In this document: positions 16,843-26,255 of the stretch, piece by piece | Numbering within the stretch: position 1 is the first letter of the stretch | Layout: each line of letters starts with the position of its first letter | Assembly (NCBI GenBank): GCA_020348985.1 | Contig: CP070761.1 | Coordinates: 56,449 to 97,922 of the forward strand | Length of the DNA stretch: 41,474 nt | Source of the DNA: Candidatus Thorarchaeota archaeon | GTDB lineage: Archaea > Asgardarchaeota > Thorarchaeia > Thorarchaeales > Thorarchaeaceae | Reading direction: 5' to 3' | Position numbers and translations under genes: made by a program | Notes under the pieces: model-generated | Told to the model about the DNA's origin: nothing | The model's database searches: none | What the model saw: the letters and a program-made list of their open reading frames with translations, nothing else

Positions 16843-19800
16843 TCATTCCCAATCAGTAGGCAAATCGTCAAGTAACTTCTGTAGTCTTCGTCGAACAAAG
16901 ACCCCCACCAGTGCAACGAGAGCTCCACCACCAATGACAGGCGCTGAGCCAGCATCCATCAGTATCGGTTCAGTTGAGTCAGTCACTATTAGCACAAATT
17001 CGAAGGAACTCATATTGATCACCGGCAAGCCAGAAACGGTTGCAGTTAGGAGGTAGTCGCCTGATAATGGTAGAACAACAAAGAGTGTAATCTCTGAGTC
17101 GATGCCGCATTCTGAGTGAGTCTCTGTTTCGTAGCGATTGGGTCCTGAAATGACTACGCTTAGGTCTCCTGACCACTCCTGTGCAAGCCCTCCGACCTGA
17201 ACCTTGAAAGCGAGTGAACAGTTTTCTCCACGGAACGCATTTTCCACACTAGGAACAAGAACCTCAACACGTGGAGATATGGCGATTATAGAGCGAACGG
17301 AACACCGAGCGAATACGTCAGTGCCAGGAAAGGTCGCATTTAGAGCGATGTGTCCTGCAGGTAGTGAACTAAGGGAAATTATGGCTGAACCTCTCAAGTC
17401 GGTAGTAACATTCCTTCCGGCCACCACCGTCCCATTCCGCGCGAATTCCAGTTCGACGAGCGCTCCCACTATACGACTGTTGCCGCCCGAAAGTACGACT
17501 CTAATTTCGATTGAATCGCCATAGTCAGAGTAATCGTCGACCTCTAGCTCGATCAAAGATTCGAGTCTGGCAAGTATGCTCAAAACAAAGAAGCTTTGGC
17601 TTGTGTAGGCATCTCCAGGATAGCTAACTTCAAGGGAGTAAGTACCTGCTAGGGATGGAATCCATTGTATTGTTACTGTACCGTTCTCAGCAGACAAATC
17701 AACATACGGCCGAAGCGGGCTGCCCAGGATTTCTAATCCCGAGGGATTGTATAGACTAGCTGTGACAATTATGCCGAGGATCCTTTCATTCAGTGAATCA
17801 GAAATCCGTAGAGTGATTGAGTGAAGGTCGCCCACGAGACCAGAAAGAACGGTGCTACTTACGGATATCTTGCTAGATGTGGTGACATTGAATGTGAAGA
17901 ATCCCGAGCAGCCAATCCTGGAGCTTGAATTACGGACTATTGCAGTGAATACGTAGGAGCCAACCGGCAAGGCGTATAGGAGGATAGAGAGATTCGTTGA
18001 GTGCGCCATCAATCTCGACGCAAGACTCACATTTCCAAATGGCCCAATAAGACTGAGCGCCAGGTCGAGGGAAACAGGAGGAATAACGAGACTAACCTCA
18101 TCTAGTATCTCGATTGCGACTGTGGCATTCTCAGATCGTTTCCATGATAGTTGTTCGGGAAAACGGAGTTCGCTTGTTCCTAAAGCAAACAGCACAACCG
18201 CGGCTGTGGAAGAACGATAATGCGTAATCTCATCAAAGAGAAAGACCACGGTGTAGTTTCCCATTCTCGCAAAGACAATCTCCACTGTCTCGGGCAATTG
18301 TCCTGTTTGCGTGAAGCTACCAAGCTTAATCAACCCAGCAGATTCATGGTATACTTCGTATCGAATTGTGAATCCCTCGAGAGGAGTTCCAGCTGAGTCT
18401 TCAAGTAGCACCGAGAAAACGGCCTCGGTGACATTCGCAACTATTTCACCAGATTCCAGGTGTTGGGCACGAAGTACTGTCCCAAACCGTACGTCTACCG
18501 ATCTGCTCACGGTGCTGGGCAGATAAACACCCACTCCGGTGAATGTAGTCCATATTTCCCAAAGACCTTCGGTATCAATCTGAGATACCCATGTGACTAG
18601 TCCACTTGTGTTCGTGGTGAGTGCAACAGGACCTATCCGAAGTGCCCCAGGACCATCAAAGAGGAATTGAATGTCACATCCTACAAGTGGATTTCCGTAG
18701 AAGTCTCGAAGGGAGACCGTGAACTGAAGAGTGTCTCCCACAGATAATTCAGATACTAGTCCGGAGTACTCCAAGATAGAGGGCGAGTGAACGGTGTGTA
18801 GGTCCTCTGAGGTGAATGAATGAACTGTGGGTGACCCAGACGAAACCACAACAAGACGATGAAGACCTGCAGTAGTTGGCGCGAACGAGACGTTGGCTGA
18901 CCCTGCCTGAACAGTCAGCATGACTGAATCAGTCCAAATGCCTAGTCGGATAGGCACATCATATGGATCAAAGAGGGCGACATGGACATCCAGACTATCA
19001 ACGACATAACCAAGCTCATCTGTCAGAATCAAAGAAATCGTGACGGGGCCATCCAGTGAGACAGGTGTTGGACTAAGGACAGTCTGAATATTACATTCAG
19101 TCATAACAGTCATCTGACCTAGTTCATCGCCACCAACAAGGTACTGATCACCCAAAGGTGCCGCTTGAACGACCAGGAGTCCATGATGATGAACGGCCAT
19201 ATAGTTGACAGAGACATGTCCTACCCCGTCAGTCCGGGAGACCGTTGTCCAAAGTGGAACCAAGTCCGGCGCGAGAACCTCGAACAAAATGTCAACGGAA
19301 CAAACAACTCCACCTGCGATCAGTGTGTAGTTCAGTGTAACGCTCTCGAACAAATCCAAGGTCTGACTGCTCAATTGGAGAGATCCATCGACAATCTCGA
19401 GAATGGAAATGGTAGTAAGAGTTGTGTTATACAAGTAGTGAGCGTCTGATGTATGTCTAACTTGGATTGTTGCTAGGCCACGTACAGCTGGGTCCCAGTG
19501 TACCATCTGCAACCCGTTCAATGAAATGAACTGTGAAGTGAAGACAGTGATATCGTTCAATGTTATGGACACATTCACCACCCGTCCAGCAATCGCCACT
19601 CCAAGCGCATCTAACAGTCCGATATCCAACTGCACTGTATTGCCAAGAAGCGAGGTTGGCGGAGAAATCAAGACTATTCTCGGTGTAACGTAGACTCGTT
19701 GGATACGAGTAGCTTCAGCTGACGAATTGAGCGAATCCCCGGAGTAGAAAGCTCTGATGATGTAATCGTCAACTTCGTGAAAATCATGTGCCAACGCAGC

Positions 19801-22800
19801 TCGGCCATCGATCCCTGTCGTAAGGACTGCAATCAGTGCCAATGAACCATTGGATCTATCTATTGTCAAATCAATCGAAGACTCTTCAAGTGGGTTGCCT
19901 TCCCAGTCCATGAGAGTCACAATGATGCTCAGCGTTGTGCCTTGTTCTACGGGCTGTCCGTTTAGACTAAGTTGAAGTCCTGTCAGACCAAGAACATCCT
20001 CACTGGTCTCGCTCCAACAGGCCAGAAGCCATCCCTGCGAAGCCATCTCTATAGCTACAAGAACGGAACCAGGCGCGCTTAGAATTAGGTCGAAGGAGAT
20101 CCTACCGTCATCATCTGTAGTGTTCGCTGTCTCCAGCAAAACCACTGAATCAAGAGTGACAGTCGTGACTAGAGCAACCCCAGAGATCCCGTTCATGGCG
20201 ATATCATAGACAGCAGCAACGAGAGTGCAAATGCTCGGGGCTGTCGGCTGAGTGACCCATTCCATGATGATGATCGGGAGTTCATATACATCAGTGCTGG
20301 TTGAGAACGAATCAGTGTCGTACCAGCCCTGCCTAGGTGCATTCGCATCAATTATGTGTGCACCCCTTCTTGACGGAATCCAAGTTACGTTGAAGACTCC
20401 GTCAACAGTCACTCCGGTTTCGTTGAGAAGCAATTGGCCAGTTTCCAATGACAATTCAATCGACACCATCAGACCAGAAATCGAGGTTCCGCCATGATCT
20501 TGTGCCTCAACAGCCACCCATCCCAATGATGATACCTCATTCAATGAAGAAGTCAGGATTGTCAAGGTCACTGGTACCCTTGTTTCCGAAGTCGTTGTGA
20601 CAGCCGCGGCACCTCGGCTCAGTGTTCCAGCAAATATGGCCTCCAGTCTGTATGTGCCGGGGGAGGTTGCAAACCACTGATATGATACGAATCCGGTAGC
20701 GTTGGTGAGGAGGTCTTCTTCGTACACTATCAGTGAGGGTAGTAGCGTGATTCTAATAGCACTTGTAGAACCTGCTATCGGCATGCCAATCGAGTCCACA
20801 AGCTGCGCTTCAAAGCTGTAGCCGAGACCTACATTTGTATCCTGAGGAATTCCCACTGCTATCAGTTCCGAGTAGCTCCACGACACAACCAAACCCTGTG
20901 ATGATGATGGATTCAGAAGTGAGGAACCAAGAAATGAGGCAGATAGACCGTAAACTCCATTCTGTGCCAGCTGCAATGAGAAAGAAACATACCCACTCGA
21001 GTTTGTCACGAGGACGTCATCGAAGAGAACTGAAGAGGTCGGAGTTGTTATCCTGAGCGAGATTGGGAATCCTTCGAGGGCAGTTTCACTTTCGTCTACA
21101 AGCTCCACACTAATCGTATGGGTGGAATACTGATCGTGAGTGCCGGTATTGTGCCAGATGATTATGGAGTTCTCACTTATGATCAGAATCCCTGAGTGAA
21201 TGCTTGAGTCCAAAGTACCATTTCTGGCAAACTTGATAAGAAACGTGTAGTTCCCGCGGAGGCAGGGATTCCAAACAAACTGAGTAGATTGGTCTTGTGA
21301 TACTTTGCTATCAGTGAATACAGAGTGAGTTGAGTTATTCACATCAAGTGTGACTACCTGCCCCTGTAGTATGGAGTCATTGGATTGAAGATGAAGCGAC
21401 CAATCTATGAGTACATCTAATCCAACATGCCCGCTAATAGATGACTGTGCTAGAATATACGTGGGATGAGGGGCTTCTAACGTGACCTCTCTACCCAGTA
21501 TAAGGGGTCCGCACCACGTCCTAACGAGCTCAACTGTGATATTGTAGCTACCTGGGTCGAAATCAATTGTAGGAACAGACAGAGCAAATGGAGATGTTTC
21601 ATTTGGATAGAGCCATTCCTGGTACGAGATCTCATCACCCAATCTGACACGCAGATCTGTCAGACCTGCGTCTGCGCCTGTTTCAAGTGTCCAAGATACT
21701 GTCCCATTGAGTCTGTCACCTATCAATGCAGGAGGGGCAGTGAGTTCAAGCAATCCTTGTAGGCTTCCTGTGACATTGACTTGAATCCTGGAGAATGCCC
21801 TGACATCACCATAGTGTGAGGTCATGAAACTAAGGCTGCACTCACCCAGCCACTCCTTTTTGCTAGGCAATTGCAAATCAAGCGAATCTACGTTCGTAAC
21901 ATTGTCAAATCGGAACCAAGAATCAAATCCGTTTACATAGACAGTATGCAACTGGTCTGTTGATGTGTTTGCCACACTAACCGAAAGTGTCTGACCAATC
22001 TCCGCCACATCGTTGGCGTTGACGGAGAGAAGAGTTCCTTGAATCTCTCTCATCGGTATCCGGAGTCCCAAGATTGAAGCCATCTCAAGAACATCAGCTG
22101 TAAACACGGGCTGCCAGAGAGATGTTGTGTTGTACCACCCTTCTGTAAAGGAAGAACTGAGCTCTTCGAGAACACGAGTCTCATTGATTGTGCCGAGGGA
22201 GACTGAGAAGGACGAATTCAGCAGAGCAAGAGTAGCAACATCTCTGGATAACAACCAAAGATCATCGTACTGAACCCTTGAGCTAATCTGTGACTCTATC
22301 TCGGAGGCAATTGATTCGTTGATCAAATCAAGTCGAAAGGCGGCTCTAGTGCAGAGCCAGTCGATAGCTTGCTGATGTCCAGCAAATGGACGAAGCGTCC
22401 AAGAAGACATTTCCCAAGTTCCCGATGAATAGTCCACCATTACGACTGATTCTAGCTGATTCCTATAGTTAATCGTGCTGAGTTTGTCGATGATTGAGAG
22501 TGCCTCTACTGCGGCAACTGTATATTGCATGTGCTCAGTACCCATGTACTGAGTGGGTCTGTAGTGTCCTGAAGCGTGCTGAGACACTCCGATATACGAC
22601 GAGGTCTCGCTGACTCTGGCGGCTGAGAGTGTAATGCCTGACCATTTTGCAGTACTTACTGCTAAAAGTTGGGCCCAGGTACTTTGATCATAATACTGCA
22701 TCAATGAATACTCAGGGGGTATGAACGGTGTTGTGTTTGGATACTGCTCCCACCTAGAGAACGATTCGAGATATTTCTCAAGTAGACTCTTGTTTATCTC

Positions 22801-24639
22801 AGGGTGCGAGTAGGAAGCTGACTTTACTGCCCAGCTGGTCCACATGAGACTGGGCACTGGTTCCATATTCTCGAATCCCACATCCGTTTTACAGAGATCG
22901 ACAAAGGAAACCAGGCCGGCAGACACTTCAGACCCTGGGTCGATTCTTGAAAGGCACTGTGCGACCAAGGATGATTCTCTTGTCTTACCTACACCATCAT
23001 TTGCATGCAGACCAAAACCACCAGATGGCAGCTGCGCATCTGAAAGCCAAGCCAGCCCTGAAGTCTGATTCTCGGAATTGAGGGTCCCAAGGATATGCAT
23101 CGTGGATAGCGCATAGCTCGTGGAGAGGACAACTTCAGAAGATGGATATACGGAATCATAGTACGAGCCGTCAGCATTCGCCGTCTCCTCAATTATCCAC
23201 TCTGTGAGCTTGTTTGGATCATTGTGAGTTTCACCCAAGATATCAAGTGAGATAACGAATTGAGCAGCATATGTGTTCTTGGGGAAGAAGCTATAAGGAT
23301 TGACAGCAACGCCTCCCCAGTATGACGAATCGTTTGATTTTGCTCCAGTTACAACACACGAGCGTAGCCAGTTCTCTAAGTCACTTGTGTCTATGGCTCC
23401 CAATGCTGAAGCTGCGTTGAGTGCTTCAATAACAGTATAAGTCGTACTGATATCATTCGCGAACCCTCCATCGACTCCTTGCCGAGCTGCGAGATAGTTC
23501 ACTACTTTCGCCTCATCAAAAGACGAAGAGATGCCCATTGCCTCCATCAGCCATAGTCCACGAGCTGTCGCGCTAAATGTCAATGAGTAGTCTAGAGAAT
23601 TACGGAAACCAGCCTCCGTGTCGGATTCTTCATAGAGAGAAATGAGGATATCCTCAACAAGCTTCTGATTGTAGCTTGTCCATTGTGCTTTCTCAGTGTC
23701 GTTCAAGAGCGAATGGATGGAGCGAACTGAGAAATATGCTGCATCCACTGTGGGCTCGTGGACGTAAGAGAATGCACCTGAGATTGCATCAGATGGGCCT
23801 GACTGCAAGTCAGCAAGGACGGAGGATGTAGGACTCTCGCGTATGCTGGAGGCAAACCCAACTATATTTGCGACAAAATCTACCCCGCGTGTCGTCAGGA
23901 GGGAAGGATCCTCCAACCCTATCAACAGAGCATCAAGAGGCCATGAGTCAAATCGAAGTGAAGATAGTTTCTGAGGATTGGAAGATCCGGTAAGATTGAC
24001 CAATCGGGACTTGGCTGACTGAATCATGTCTACTGGCAGAGGAATTGGTGCCTCATTTGTTAGAAGAGCCCCCTCCTCTATTGAGTTTGGATAGCTGAGA
24101 AAGACTGCATCCTCATATTCTGATGATTTGATTAGCTGATTGTCAGAGAAGGCAGTCTTTGAGGGTGGACTTTGGTCCCTGAGACGATGGAGAATCCATG
24201 AAGCGCGTCCCATTAGAACCAATGGAGCGCTACTGAGAACAAGAGTGTTGATGAATGCTTCATCAACTTCAGTACCGTTGGAGGAGCCTATACTCGCGTC
24301 GAGAATCACAACAGGCACTTTCTCCAACAGATATGGATTCGCCGCAATCTCGTCGCAGTTCAACAGAGTAGCTACAATCCCCTCTTTCGTGAGTAGTTCC
24401 GTCATATCTAGTCCGTGGCCAGGAATTGAAGAACCAAGAAGCTCCACAACAACATACTTGTTCATTTCGACCTCAGTTCCTTGGATTCCTGAGATTACAA
24501 AGCTTGAATCAAGAGCATCAGGTCTCAATCCAATTAGGTGGCTTTGTGCTACCACCGTCTGCGATGAGTGGCTTGGGGGCAAAAACGCTATAACGAGTAA
24601 TAGTGCAAGCAGAGCAAACATTGGATTCCTCGAATTCAA
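16843..24639 (-). CDS. Giant secreted membrane-anchored protein: alpha/alpha-toroid-like region plus many Ig-like repeats
   Basis: A 2,598-residue protein. The N-terminus is a signal peptide (hydrophobic FALLALLLVIAFLPP, then polar). The TTG at 24639 is preferred because it gives a charged n-region and has GGAGGG six bases upstream; ATG 24621 is the alternative. Residues about 300-870 resemble prenyltransferase/squalene-cyclase repeats (QGVDGGFANDISTTY and QLPSGGFGLHANDG, each followed by helices). From about residue 1000 onward come at least 13 Ig-like units of about 100 residues with the shared pattern PLxG...TNxxGxVxxxW...GxYxxxxxFxG. A C-terminal helix (ALVALVGVFVRR) ends in a short basic-acidic tail. 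It is probably a cell-surface adhesin or sheath-type protein. Confidence 0.82.
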   Translation of the reverse strand: MNSRNPMFALLALLLVIAFLPPSHSSQTVVAQSHLIGLRPDALDSSFVISGIQGTEVEMNKYVVVELLGSSIPGHGLDMTELLTKEGIVATLLNCDEIAANPYLLEKVPVVILDASIGSSNGTEVDEAFINTLVLSSAPLVLMGRASWILHRLRDQSPPSKTAFSDNQLIKSSEYEDAVFLSYPNSIEEGALLTNEAPIPLPVDMIQSAKSRLVNLTGSSNPQKLSSLRFDSWPLDALLIGLEDPSLLTTRGVDFVANIVGFASSIRESPTSSVLADLQSGPSDAISGAFSYVHEPTVDAAYFSVRSIHSLLNDTEKAQWTSYNQKLVEDILISLYEESDTEAGFRNSLDYSLTFSATARGLWLMEAMGISSSFDEAKVVNYLAARQGVDGGFANDISTTYTVIEALNAASALGAIDTSDLENWLRSCVVTGAKSNDSSYWGGVAVNPYSFFPKNTYAAQFVISLDILGETHNDPNKLTEWIIEETANADGSYYDSVYPSSEVVLSTSYALSTMHILGTLNSENQTSGLAWLSDAQLPSGGFGLHANDGVGKTRESSLVAQCLSRIDPGSEVSAGLVSFVDLCKTDVGFENMEPVPSLMWTSWAVKSASYSHPEINKSLLEKYLESFSRWEQYPNTTPFIPPEYSLMQYYDQSTWAQLLAVSTAKWSGITLSAARVSETSSYIGVSQHASGHYRPTQYMGTEHMQYTVAAVEALSIIDKLSTINYRNQLESVVMVDYSSGTWEMSSWTLRPFAGHQQAIDWLCTRAAFRLDLINESIASEIESQISSRVQYDDLWLLSRDVATLALLNSSFSVSLGTINETRVLEELSSSFTEGWYNTTSLWQPVFTADVLEMASILGLRIPMREIQGTLLSVNANDVAEIGQTLSVSVANTSTDQLHTVYVNGFDSWFRFDNVTNVDSLDLQLPSKKEWLGECSLSFMTSHYGDVRAFSRIQVNVTGSLQGLLELTAPPALIGDRLNGTVSWTLETGADAGLTDLRVRLGDEISYQEWLYPNETSPFALSVPTIDFDPGSYNITVELVRTWCGPLILGREVTLEAPHPTYILAQSSISGHVGLDVLIDWSLHLQSNDSILQGQVVTLDVNNSTHSVFTDSKVSQDQSTQFVWNPCLRGNYTFLIKFARNGTLDSSIHSGILIISENSIIIWHNTGTHDQYSTHTISVELVDESETALEGFPISLRITTPTSSVLFDDVLVTNSSGYVSFSLQLAQNGVYGLSASFLGSSLLNPSSSQGLVVSWSYSELIAVGIPQDTNVGLGYSFEAQLVDSIGMPIAGSTSAIRITLLPSLIVYEEDLLTNATGFVSYQWFATSPGTYRLEAIFAGTLSRGAAAVTTTSETRVPVTLTILTSSLNEVSSLGWVAVEAQDHGGTSISGLMVSIELSLETGQLLLNETGVTVDGVFNVTWIPSRRGAHIIDANAPRQGWYDTDSFSTSTDVYELPIIIMEWVTQPTAPSICTLVAAVYDIAMNGISGVALVTTVTLDSVVLLETANTTDDDGRISFDLILSAPGSVLVAIEMASQGWLLACWSETSEDVLGLTGLQLSLNGQPVEQGTTLSIIVTLMDWEGNPLEESSIDLTIDRSNGSLALIAVLTTGIDGRAALAHDFHEVDDYIIRAFYSGDSLNSSAEATRIQRVYVTPRIVLISPPTSLLGNTVQLDIGLLDALGVAIAGRVVNVSITLNDITVFTSQFISLNGLQMVHWDPAVRGLATIQVRHTSDAHYLYNTTLTTISILEIVDGSLQLSSQTLDLFESVTLNYTLIAGGVVCSVDILFEVLAPDLVPLWTTVSRTDGVGHVSVNYMAVHHHGLLVVQAAPLGDQYLVGGDELGQMTVMTECNIQTVLSPTPVSLDGPVTISLILTDELGYVVDSLDVHVALFDPYDVPIRLGIWTDSVMLTVQAGSANVSFAPTTAGLHRLVVVSSGSPTVHSFTSEDLHTVHSPSILEYSGLVSELSVGDTLQFTVSLRDFYGNPLVGCDIQFLFDGPGALRIGPVALTTNTSGLVTWVSQIDTEGLWEIWTTFTGVGVYLPSTVSRSVDVRFGTVLRAQHLESGEIVANVTEAVFSVLLEDSAGTPLEGFTIRYEVYHESAGLIKLGSFTQTGQLPETVEIVFARMGNYTVVFLFDEITHYRSSTAAVVLFALGTSELRFPEQLSWKRSENATVAIEILDEVSLVIPPVSLDLALSLIGPFGNVSLASRLMAHSTNLSILLYALPVGSYVFTAIVRNSSSRIGCSGFFTFNVTTSSKISVSSTVLSGLVGDLHSITLRISDSLNERILGIIVTASLYNPSGLEILGSPLRPYVDLSAENGTVTIQWIPSLAGTYSLEVSYPGDAYTSQSFFVLSILARLESLIELEVDDYSDYGDSIEIRVVLSGGNSRIVGALVELEFARNGTVVAGRNVTTDLRGSAIISLSSLPAGHIALNATFPGTDVFARCSVRSIIAISPRVEVLVPSVENAFRGENCSLAFKVQVGGLAQEWSGDLSVVISGPNRYETETHSECGIDSEITLFVVLPLSGDYLLTATVSGLPVINMSSFEFVLIVTDSTEPILMDAGSAPVIGGGALVALVGVFVRRRLQKLLDDLPTDWE

Positions 24640-24676
24640 GGAAAGCCCTCCCAGATTCCGGTAAAGGTGCCCCGAA

Positions 24677-24800
24677 GTCCGAACCCATCCTTACAGACAT
24701 GTAACGCGGATACCTCTGAAGTGGGCAATGTTGAACTCGCTGGTTCACAGACCAGAGGGAAGAATACAGAATTCATTTGGGTGTGGCATTGGGTTCGGAC
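24677..24800. repeat. Perfect 11-base inverted repeat flanking an inner hairpin
   Basis: GTCCGAACCCA at 24677-24687 is the exact reverse complement of TGGGTTCGGAC at 24790-24800. Between them, CTGGT/ACCAG at 24740-24744 and 24751-24755 forms a smaller hairpin with a six-base loop. The element fills the 178-base gap between the membrane-protein gene and the giant-protein gene, so it would lie in the giant gene's leader if transcribed. I see no gene in this gap. Its role (structured leader RNA, small RNA or remnant of an element) is unknown. Confidence 0.5.
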
Positions 24801-24817
24801 CGGGACTTGCTTGTTCG

Positions 24818-25453
24818 TCAAAGTGGCATCACCATGAGCTGAGTGTATAGCACAGCCAGAAGGGCCAAGCTGACGAGTAGTTCAACTGATCCACTTCTTG
24901 GTCGTCTCTTGAGAGCTGCACCAAGCAAGGATATGTCGCCGCTTCGCAGTGAGGTGTTGAACAGGACACCCAGTGCGACATACCAGCTAAGAAGGGAAGT
25001 CGGAAACTCGAGACTGATTAGACCAGGGAGAATGAGCAAGAAAAGACCCAAGTATGTTGATAATACAACTGTGATGAACATCGACAGGATTATCACGGAA
25101 ACCCTTGGAGGTTTCTCCACGTTTAGGAACAGATTCATCTCGCCATATGTGGTCGATGTCCCGACACTATCAATGTCGATGCCCAAGCTCTTGCTTACTG
25201 CATACCTTAATCCGACATAGATGATTGAGGGAATGAAGAATAGGATTGACAGGAAAGTCATTGCTGGATTTCGCGTCCAATCCTCAAACTCTCTTTTCTG
25301 ACCACTTAGAAGGATAACCCCGCGTAGAACTGTCACGGTACCAAGGACAAGCGGAGCAATCCTCGCTGAGAACAGAAGAATCGCCAGTGCAAGAGTAATC
25401 AGATTGGTGTTCATTTGCAGGTTAGCTCCGTGAGAATCGTGTAACGATTGCAT
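24818..25453 (-). CDS. Polytopic membrane protein of unknown function
   Basis: About 211 residues with roughly five hydrophobic helices (ITLALAILLFSARIAPLVLG, FLSILFFIPSIIYVGL, VSVIILSMFITVVLSTYLG, LGLFLLILPGLISL and a C-terminal LLVSLALLAVLY). Short loops and no visible catalytic motif; I do not recognise the family. Starts at ATG 25453 or at ATG 25414 (GGAG 11 bases before the latter) are both possible. It ends 178 bases before the giant surface protein starts. A promoter-like TATA box sits at 25582-25590. Confidence 0.65.
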   Translation of the reverse strand: MQSLHDSHGANLQMNTNLITLALAILLFSARIAPLVLGTVTVLRGVILLSGQKREFEDWTRNPAMTFLSILFFIPSIIYVGLRYAVSKSLGIDIDSVGTSTTYGEMNLFLNVEKPPRVSVIILSMFITVVLSTYLGLFLLILPGLISLEFPTSLLSWYVALGVLFNTSLRSGDISLLGAALKRRPRSGSVELLVSLALLAVLYTQLMVMPL

Positions 25454-25522
25454 CAACTCTCAATCTATTTCAGCATCGATTATGTCTCATGGAGCAAAGT
25501 CACTTGAGTTTCTTCTCCAACG

Positions 25523-25538
25523 TTTCAGGATTTCAGGA
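25523..25538. repeat. Tandem eight-base repeat TTTCAGGA x2
   Basis: Two adjacent copies of TTTCAGGA (25523-25530 and 25531-25538) lie in the gap between the membrane-protein gene and the helical-repeat gene, downstream of the TATA box at 25582-25590 on the minus strand. This is a possible regulator site; chance cannot be excluded. Confidence 0.3.
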
Positions 25539-25581
25539 GATTTAATCCACTATTTTAGATTCTTAAAACCAGTCAAACGTC

Positions 25582-25590
25582 TATAAAAGG
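25582..25590 (-). promoter_or_regulatory. TATA-like box upstream of the membrane-protein gene
   Basis: CTTTTATAG on the minus strand would give a start site near 25560 and a leader of about 100 bases before ATG 25453. The same bases read as TATAAAAG on the plus strand, but no plus-strand gene begins nearby. Confidence 0.4.
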
Positions 25591-25636
25591 CGTATGAGCC
25601 TAATAAGAAGCGAAATCAGAGACTAGAGAATCTTTA

Positions 25637-26215
25637 TCACAGACGTCCTGTAATAGATTGCAGAACCTCACTAGGCAATTCATCTTCTGTGACGGTCGAT
25701 TCCAGAGTGTAAGTAGGCTGAAGAGTAGTTCCGTTCAGTTTGATACCTCGTCTTCCGCACTCATAAACAATGACCGATGTGGCGGCCCGTGACCAGTCGG
25801 TGATGTCAAGGGATCCGAGCCCTAGCAAAGGACTAACCAGACGGGCAAACGTGCAAGCTCTACGATGAGAAAGAATCCTTGCCACATGGTTCAGTACGAC
25901 CATTCTGTGTTCCAAGTCTTCGCCAATGCACAACTGAAAGAGCTTGTTTATGGCGTCATCAGTTCCGAAGAGTTGCAGTGCCTTAAGGACGACAAACCAG
26001 GCATCCCGACACCCTCCGGCAAGAAGGTTGTTGCATATGTCGAGAACACTCACATCATTCCGACGGGCCAATTCAAAGAGGGCGGGAGCTCTCAATGAAA
26101 GGTGGAGATCACGATTTGAGGCAGAATCCAAAAGCAACGAATGACAAGATGATGAAAAAGGGCGGCACTCTTCTGAGGCCTTTGCACGACGGCAATGCAG
26201 AAGGAGGCTTGTCAT
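25637..26215 (-). CDS. Helical-repeat (HEAT-like) protein
   Basis: A 192-residue protein made mostly of paired amphipathic helices (LRAPALFELARRNDVSVLDIC, AWFVVLKALQLFGTDDAINKL, HRMVVLNHVARILSH), a pattern like HEAT or armadillo repeats. The tail is more polar. No enzyme motif is visible. It is probably a binding scaffold. The ATG at 26215 lies about 25 bases from a TATA-like stretch on the minus strand (26231-26243), which predicts a leaderless transcript. It diverges from the 584-residue gene with only 40 bases between starts. Confidence 0.62.
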   Translation of the reverse strand: MTSLLLHCRRAKASEECRPFSSSCHSLLLDSASNRDLHLSLRAPALFELARRNDVSVLDICNNLLAGGCRDAWFVVLKALQLFGTDDAINKLFQLCIGEDLEHRMVVLNHVARILSHRRACTFARLVSPLLGLGSLDITDWSRAATSVIVYECGRRGIKLNGTTLQPTYTLESTVTEDELPSEVLQSITGRL

Positions 26216-26230
26216 GTTCCATTGTGATGG

Positions 26231-26243
26231 TATAGTCTATTAA
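26231..26243. promoter_or_regulatory. Compact bidirectional promoter, predicted leaderless on both sides
   Basis: TATAGTCTATTAA contains a TATA-like match on each strand. About 25 bases away on one side lies ATG 26215 (minus), and about 22-25 bases on the other side lies GTG 26256 (plus). Both genes would be transcribed with almost no leader. This is positional inference. Confidence 0.4.
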
Positions 26244-26255
26244 GCCCATAGACTC

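Noticed and set aside
24786..24815. GGTTCGGACC resembles the T-loop of a tRNA
   Set aside because: The flanking bases do not form a T-stem, acceptor stem or anticodon arm on either strand; it is better explained as one arm of the 11-base inverted repeat.
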